Assembly (NCBI RefSeq): GCF_025165815.1
Contig: NZ_JAFFZE010000015.1
Coordinates: forward strand, 412,198 to 476,197
Origin: Actinophytocola gossypii
GTDB taxonomy: Bacteria > Actinomycetota > Actinomycetes > Mycobacteriales > Pseudonocardiaceae
Length of the DNA stretch: 64,000 nt
Direction: 5' to 3'
Part shown: positions 59,581-64,000 of the stretch, piece by piece
How the letters are laid out: each line of letters opens with the position of its first letter
Numbering within the stretch: the first letter of the stretch is position 1
Notes under the pieces: generated by a model
What the model saw: the letters and a program-made list of their open reading frames with translations, nothing else
Told to the model about the DNA's origin: nothing
The model's database searches: none
Made by a program: the position numbers and the translations under genes

Positions 59581-61873
59581 ATTCATTGACGCACAAGCTG
59601 GTGTGCCGACAGCAGAAGAACACAACAGGTCGTTGACCCGCCGAGCTATGGTGGTGAACGGTGCCGTGGTCGCGGGTGCCGGCCTGCTCGCTTCGCAGGC
59701 CGTCGCCACCGCTGATCACCGGCGGCGTGACCACGATGACCACGATGACCGCGGTCGGCCCTCGGTGAGCGTCCGGCCCGAGCGGCTGTCGTTGAGGATC
59801 GACAACTCGGCCGTCCAGCAGGTGCCCGGTGAACCAGTGCCCCTGCTCATTAGCACGACGTCGGCCGAGACGAGGACCCTGCGGGTCTCGAGCGAGACCG
59901 CGTACACCACGGTGGGGCTGGACCGGCTGGACGGCGGCGGACTAGCCAGCGTGGACGTGCAGGTGACAAAGGACGCGCCCGTCACCGTGTGGGTGGTGCC
60001 GCACAAGGTCGGTCCGCACTCTCAACCCGCTGACTGGATCACCGTCAGTGACGGTCACGGCCGCCTGCGGGTAGAGGCGTGGATTGAGCCCACCGCCGGA
60101 CAATGGGTGCACGAGAGCCCGAACAAAACACCGCTGGGCCTAGACATCGTCGCCGTCCACGCGGCGCTGATGCGCGGTCCCGACGGGCCCGAGGTGGTGA
60201 TGTACTCACCACCCAGGAAACGCGACGAGGACGGGAATCTCAAGCTCAACCCGAAGTGGGATGGAACCAACGACAGGTGGTGCTGGGACGTCAACGCCAT
60301 GACGAATCCGGAATCCAGGACGCTGGACCTGACGAAGTGGACCACCCGAGACGTCAACCCCGGAAAGACCACCAAACCCCTGACGAGCAACATCTTCTGC
60401 AGCGGGGCCAGCCATCTACCGGACGGCCGTCTGCTGGTCGCCGGCGGGCATGTGCACGCCGCCGACGAACTTGAGGACAACGGCAATCTCCTGCACTGCT
60501 ACGACCCGAAGGCGTCGCCCCGATGGACGCCGCTCAAGGAGAGCATGGAGGAGGTCCGGTGGTACCCCACAGTGACACCGTTGCCGGACGGCCGGATGCT
60601 GATTTCCTGCGGTAGCCGAGAAGGGTTGTGGTTCGACGACTCGGACTACTTCGGGAACATCCACAACACCTACGTCGTGTACGACGGTAAGAAGGTCAGC
60701 GAAGCCCGGATGCTGGTCGACTTGCCCAAGGATGCTCCGCCGCTGGCGACCTACCCTGGTGTGTTCGTCCTACCCGTCGGCAAGAGCGGCACCATGATCG
60801 CGGTCGTGGAAACCAACCGGGCCTGGCTGCACACCTACCAGACCGGCGGAGTGATCAAGCGCGGCAAGAAGCCCCTCTACATGACCAGGCCAGGATCCCG
60901 CAGCTACCCCTGGTACGGCTCGATGGTGATGCTGCCACTGCACCCCCGCGATAGGAACATGGCCATCCTCGCCGTCGGCGGCACGAAGGAGGGAAGCACC
61001 AACTACACGAACGTGATATCCCAGTACAATGCCCTGCCGCAGGACGACTCAGCGAAGCCGGAAGTAGCGATTCAGGGAACCGCGACCCATGCTCAGTTGC
61101 TGGAACTGGCCCTGGACGATCAAGGTAACCACACAGGACAGTGGCGCTCGGTGAAAGCTGAGCGGGCCCGGGTGCTGTGCGACGCCACACTGCTGGCCGA
61201 CGGCACGATCCTGGTCACCGGCGGCGCGCAGAAAGGATGGGCCAACGACAACTCGGAACCGGTCAAGGCGGCCGAGATCTTCGATCCGAACAGTAAGACG
61301 TTCCGTCTCGCCGCCACCGCCACCACCGAGCGGCGCTACCACTCGGTGGCTCTCCTGCTGCCCGACGGCACCGTGCTCAAGGCGGGCAGTAACGGCGGCT
61401 TCGGCGGACCATCGAAGGACGATACGCAGAAGTGGTTCCGGAGCCGCGACGACGCCGAGATCTACCAACCGCCCTACCTGTGGCGCGGACCGCGACCGTC
61501 GATCGACAAGGTCATTGCTCCCTCCCCTGGAAACATCATCACCGTGGATCACGGTGCGACGTTCACCGTGCTCGCGCAAGGACCGAGCCTGGACGCGCAC
61601 TCGAAGGTCGCCCTCATCCGTCTCGGAGCCACGACCCACGGCAACAACATGGAGCAGCGGTACGTGTGGCTCACGGTCTCCCAGCCCTACCAGACCGGCG
61701 GCAAATGGTCGATCCGCGCAACAGCCCCGGACAACAAGGCCGCAGCACCGCCCGGTGACTACATGCTCGTAGTCGTCGACAGCAAAGGCGTCCCCTCGAA
61801 GGCGCAACTGGTACGCATGTCCAACAGACGTCAGCACAGTAGGCCCCACCACCAGCCGACAGACAGAAAATAG
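59573..61873 (+). CDS. galactose/glyoxal oxidase-type copper-radical oxidase
   Basis: 766 residues from ATG 59573 after GGGAGGGG. A Tat-like signal (SLTRRAMVVNGAVVAGAGLL) is at residues 20-45. Kelch-type blades then follow, and the last ~120 residues form the DUF1929 beta domain. The copper-radical site can be placed by pattern: Cys276 in SNIFCSGASHLPDG and Tyr331 in RWYPTVTPLPDG (crosslink pair), Tyr589-His590 in TERRYHSVALLLPDG, and His689 in ATTHGNNMEQR. Such enzymes oxidise primary alcohols or aldehydes and release H2O2, the co-substrate of the two peroxidases encoded upstream. GlxA of Streptomyces is the best-known bacterial relative. Confidence 0.9.
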   Translation: MPEFIDAQAGVPTAEEHNRSLTRRAMVVNGAVVAGAGLLASQAVATADHRRRDHDDHDDRGRPSVSVRPERLSLRIDNSAVQQVPGEPVPLLISTTSAETRTLRVSSETAYTTVGLDRLDGGGLASVDVQVTKDAPVTVWVVPHKVGPHSQPADWITVSDGHGRLRVEAWIEPTAGQWVHESPNKTPLGLDIVAVHAALMRGPDGPEVVMYSPPRKRDEDGNLKLNPKWDGTNDRWCWDVNAMTNPESRTLDLTKWTTRDVNPGKTTKPLTSNIFCSGASHLPDGRLLVAGGHVHAADELEDNGNLLHCYDPKASPRWTPLKESMEEVRWYPTVTPLPDGRMLISCGSREGLWFDDSDYFGNIHNTYVVYDGKKVSEARMLVDLPKDAPPLATYPGVFVLPVGKSGTMIAVVETNRAWLHTYQTGGVIKRGKKPLYMTRPGSRSYPWYGSMVMLPLHPRDRNMAILAVGGTKEGSTNYTNVISQYNALPQDDSAKPEVAIQGTATHAQLLELALDDQGNHTGQWRSVKAERARVLCDATLLADGTILVTGGAQKGWANDNSEPVKAAEIFDPNSKTFRLAATATTERRYHSVALLLPDGTVLKAGSNGGFGGPSKDDTQKWFRSRDDAEIYQPPYLWRGPRPSIDKVIAPSPGNIITVDHGATFTVLAQGPSLDAHSKVALIRLGATTHGNNMEQRYVWLTVSQPYQTGGKWSIRATAPDNKAAAPPGDYMLVVVDSKGVPSKAQLVRMSNRRQHSRPHHQPTDRK

Positions 61874-61916
61874 GACCCGTGCAGCTCCCTCAGTTGACGC
61901 GGAGGTCGACGCCCTG

Positions 61917-61940
61917 GGGACTGTTCCAAGATCGGTGTGT
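61917..61940 (+). repeat. IS256-type terminal inverted repeat (left copy)
   Basis: Begins GGGACTGTTCCAAGATCGGT and reads into the transposase fragment that starts 50 bases on. It is closely similar to the end at 63856-63879. Confidence 0.6.
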
Positions 61941-61989
61941 CCGGCCCGACACGCCGGCGGAAGGTCCGGCGGGATGGGCACTGTGAGTG

Positions 61990-62293
61990 ATGACATCGGA
62001 CCTTGTGAGTCCACGCAAGAGTGAGAAGCCGGCGCGAGAGTTGTCGCCGGAGCAGGCCGCTGCGGCGGCGATGGTGGCCGTGGCCAAGGCGCGGGGGTTG
62101 GCGTTGACCGGCCCGGACGGCCTGTTGAAGCTGTTTACCAAGAACGTGCTGGAGACCGCGCTCAACGAAGAGATGACCGAGCATCTCGGGCATGAGAAGA
62201 ACTGGGCCGAGTCCGAGCGCGAGTCGGCGAATGTGCGAAACGGTAGCCGGTCGAAGACTGTCATTTCGGATGCCGCAGGCGAGGTCGAGATCA
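61990..62293 (+). pseudogene. N-terminal fragment of an IS256-family transposase
   Basis: About 101 codons from ATG 61990: LALTGPDGLLKLFTKNVLET, ALNEEMTEHLGHEKN, ESANVRNGSRSKTV and GEVEI, the characteristic start of mutator/IS256-type transposases. After codon ATC at 62290-62292 the sequence jumps into Rhs-type coding sequence in a different frame. The DDE catalytic core is gone. Confidence 0.88.
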
Positions 62294-63855
62294 GTCAACA
62301 ACACGACCGCCGAGTACGACGAACGCAACCGCCTACTCACCGACGGCACCAGCGCCTACAGCTACACCCCACGAGGCACCCTGGCCTCGAAGACCACCGG
62401 CACCGACACCGAGTCGTTCAGCTTCGACGCCTTCGACCGCCTGACCAGCCAAGGCGCGACGAACTACACCTACGACGCACTGGACCGAGTCGCCACCCGC
62501 AACGGGCAGACCTTCACCTACACCGGCGCCAGCAACGAACTCGCCACCGACGGCACCACCACCTTCAGCCGCGGCCCTTCCGGCGAACTCCTCGCCCTGC
62601 ACGCCGACGGCGACACCCGCCTGACGATGTCCGACCAACACGGCGACGTCATCGCCGGGTTCGACCCCACAACACCCCTGACCCAGGTCGCCGACAGCAC
62701 CGCCTACGACCCGTTCGGCACCCCCATCGCCACCACCGGCGACCAGCGCCCGATCGGCTACCAAGGCGACTACACCGACCCCGACACCGGGCAGGTCAAC
62801 ATGACCGCCCGCTGGTACGACCCCTCAACCGGCGCCTTCACCAGCCGGGACAGCGTCACCCTGCCCGCGAGCCCGTCCGGGCTCGCCAACCGCTACGCCT
62901 ACGGCCTCGGCTCGCCCACCAACTACACCGACCCCACCGGCCACGCACCGATCTACTGCGTCCCCGGCCCTCCGCCCCACCACACACCGCTGTGCTACCC
63001 CTACCAACCAGGCGGTGCCGCCGGCAGCGGAATCAACCTACCCCCGCCTCCGTCCGGTGGCGGCGGTGCGGGCTGCGGTGGCGGACTCTCGCCCGAAGCG
63101 AAAGCCATGGGCTGCTGCACCTCGATCCTCACGTTCGCCTCGTGCGGGTCCCGCGCCGGCTCAGTCGGTCTCCACGGCGACTGGACCGGATCCGGCGGCG
63201 GCTCCTTCACCACCGGCGGCGGCGGAAGCAACGGCCGCGGCGGCGGAGCTGGTGGCGGCAGCGCACCTCGCCCCGACCCCGCGATCGCCGCTCGCAAAGC
63301 AAACCGACACGCCGCCTTCACCAACCCCGCACCCATCCCGCACGCCATGTACGTCCCGCTGTACGGCGGCTCGACAACCGCACCCGTATCCACCGACCCC
63401 GACCTACCCTCCCGTCGCGCATCCGACTACCGCGACCCCATCAACGACGTCAACCAAAGCTACAAACGCCTCCAAGAATCCCTCACCACCGACGCCCAAA
63501 CCCTCCTCGGCCAAGTCAAAAACACCACCGCCGCACCCAGCGAGCTCGTCCAGGCCAGCCACCCGCTGCAGTCACCGCGCAACGCCACTCCCGCCTACCC
63601 CATACCAGTACCCGACGACGTCAACGCAATGGACGACAAGCAGCGGCAAACCTGGCTACAACAGCGATACGGCGACTTGCGCGACGCCCCCGACATGACC
63701 AACCAAGCCCTCCAGTTCCGAGACGCATACTGCGCCGAATACACCGACGAAGACATATGCGCAGACCTCCCCGTCTCCGTACGCGGCGCAACCCTCGGCG
63801 AACTCGCCGCCATAGGAAGTATATTCTTCCCGTGGGCGCGGATAGCCAAAGGTCT
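62294..63855 (+). pseudogene. C-terminal part of an Rhs/YD-repeat protein, cut at both ends
   Basis: The frame encodes YD-repeats (TTAEYDERNRLLTDGTSAYS, YTPRGTLASKTTG, FDRLTSQGATNYTYDALDRV), then the Rhs core end, GYQGDYTDPDTGQVNMTARW, YDPSTGAFTSRDS, ANRYAYGLGSPTNYTDPTGH. After that motif the protein switches to a variable region rich in Gly and Pro (GGGSFTTGGGG) and then a helical part (DRNDV-like, NDVNQSYKRLQESLTTDAQT), as in polymorphic toxins. The 5' part is lost at the IS256 junction. The 3' end runs into an IS256-type end at 63856 and stops in it at 63931, so the native C-terminus is missing. Confidence 0.8.
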
Positions 63856-63879
63856 GGGTCTATCCCATAATCGGTTTCC
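63856..63879 (+). repeat. IS256-type terminal inverted repeat (right copy)
   Basis: Begins GGGTCTATCCCATAATCGGT. Compared with the end at 61917, the shared pattern is GGG.CT.T.CCA..ATCGGT. It marks where an element whose transposase runs leftwards entered the Rhs gene. Confidence 0.6.
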
Positions 63880-63890
63880 GGCGTTGTTGA

Positions 63891-64000
63891 TCAATAGGTG
63901 TCAGCTCCCGGCCAGCGGTCACCGAACGTGATGGCGAAGGCGTTGAGAACGGGTTTCCAGCGCATCGTCCATCGGGCGCGGCCTGTGCCGGTGGGGTCTA
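63891..64000 (-). CDS. IS256-family transposase, C-terminal end; gene continues past the window
   Basis: On the minus strand the last 36 codons read DPTGTGRARWTMRWKPVLNA, then FAITFGDRWPGADTY and stop at 63891. RW..RWKPALNAF.I.F is the conserved C-terminus of IS256-type transposases. The rest, including the catalytic residues, lies beyond base 64000. Confidence 0.82.
   Translation of the reverse strand, partial: DPTGTGRARWTMRWKPVLNAFAITFGDRWPGADTY

Overview
The window is about 70% G+C and reads as a filamentous actinomycete, most likely Pseudonocardiaceae (Saccharothrix/Lentzea/Actinosynnema-like). The indications are strong third-position GC, chains of GTGA/ATGA start-stop overlaps, a 177-residue calerythrin-type EF-hand protein, an SsgA/SsgB-type sporulation protein and a mycothiol-dependent isomerase-family protein. 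These assignments come from reading motifs by eye; no database search was run.

Layout. (1) 0-2.5 kb: the 3' part of lexA, an AraC regulator and a divergent Fsr-type MFS exporter. (2) 2.7-22.4 kb: a cryptic biosynthetic locus. A small secreted protein is coupled to a nucleotide-sugar dehydrogenase and followed by an EF-hand protein. Two long divergent operons then leave a 251-bp region at 10.3-10.6 kb. The leftward operon holds two Gfo/Idh dehydrogenases, a TIM-barrel isomerase, an M20 deacylase, an Ldh-type reductase and an unknown protein. The rightward operon holds two DegT aminotransferases, two methyltransferases, a UbiA prenyltransferase, an FAD oxidoreductase, two adenylate-forming ligases and a class III CoA-transferase. 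A TetR/SRPBCC pair sharing a perfect palindrome closes it. No PKS, NRPS, carrier protein, terpene synthase or glycosyltransferase is present. The gene content suggests an amino-sugar or aminocyclitol core that is acylated, methylated and prenylated.

(3) 22.5-25.6 kb: a Tat-type sulfatase and a kinase-fold protein. (4) 25.6-37.6 kb: a zinc-starvation (Zur) region. It has a YraQ/TIGR03943 permease pair, the zinc-independent ribosomal protein operon (L28, L33, S14, S18) facing an Mrf-like COG0523 protein, and a complete anchored-repeat metal ABC transporter with a WxL-like surface protein and a DUF916 protein. Three similar Zur-type boxes link these parts. A GH16 glycanase follows behind a DasR-like site.

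(5) 37.6-46 kb: ordinary genes (quinone-type reductases, MerR, ECF sigma factor with CU044_5270 partner, P450 with divergent TetR). (6) 46-48.6 kb: a stretch of gene remnants (HTH/TPR regulator, ECF sigma factor, aromatic ammonia-lyase, alcohol dehydrogenase, amidohydrolase) around an intact cold-shock gene. (7) 48.6-52.1 kb: the gluconate locus (symporter, FCD regulator, kinase) and an SsgB-like gene. (8) 52.1-54.5 kb: tRNA-Gly, tRNA-Cys and tRNA-Val, then an integrative-element remnant in the tRNA-Val 3' flank (frameshifted integrase, excisionase, IS3 fragment).

(9) 54.5-64 kb: accessory DNA. It carries an exported acyl-carrier-like protein lacking the phosphopantetheine serine, a solitary type I-E CRISPR-like repeat, an operon of two DyP peroxidases and a copper-radical oxidase, and an Rhs fragment bounded by two IS256-family ends.
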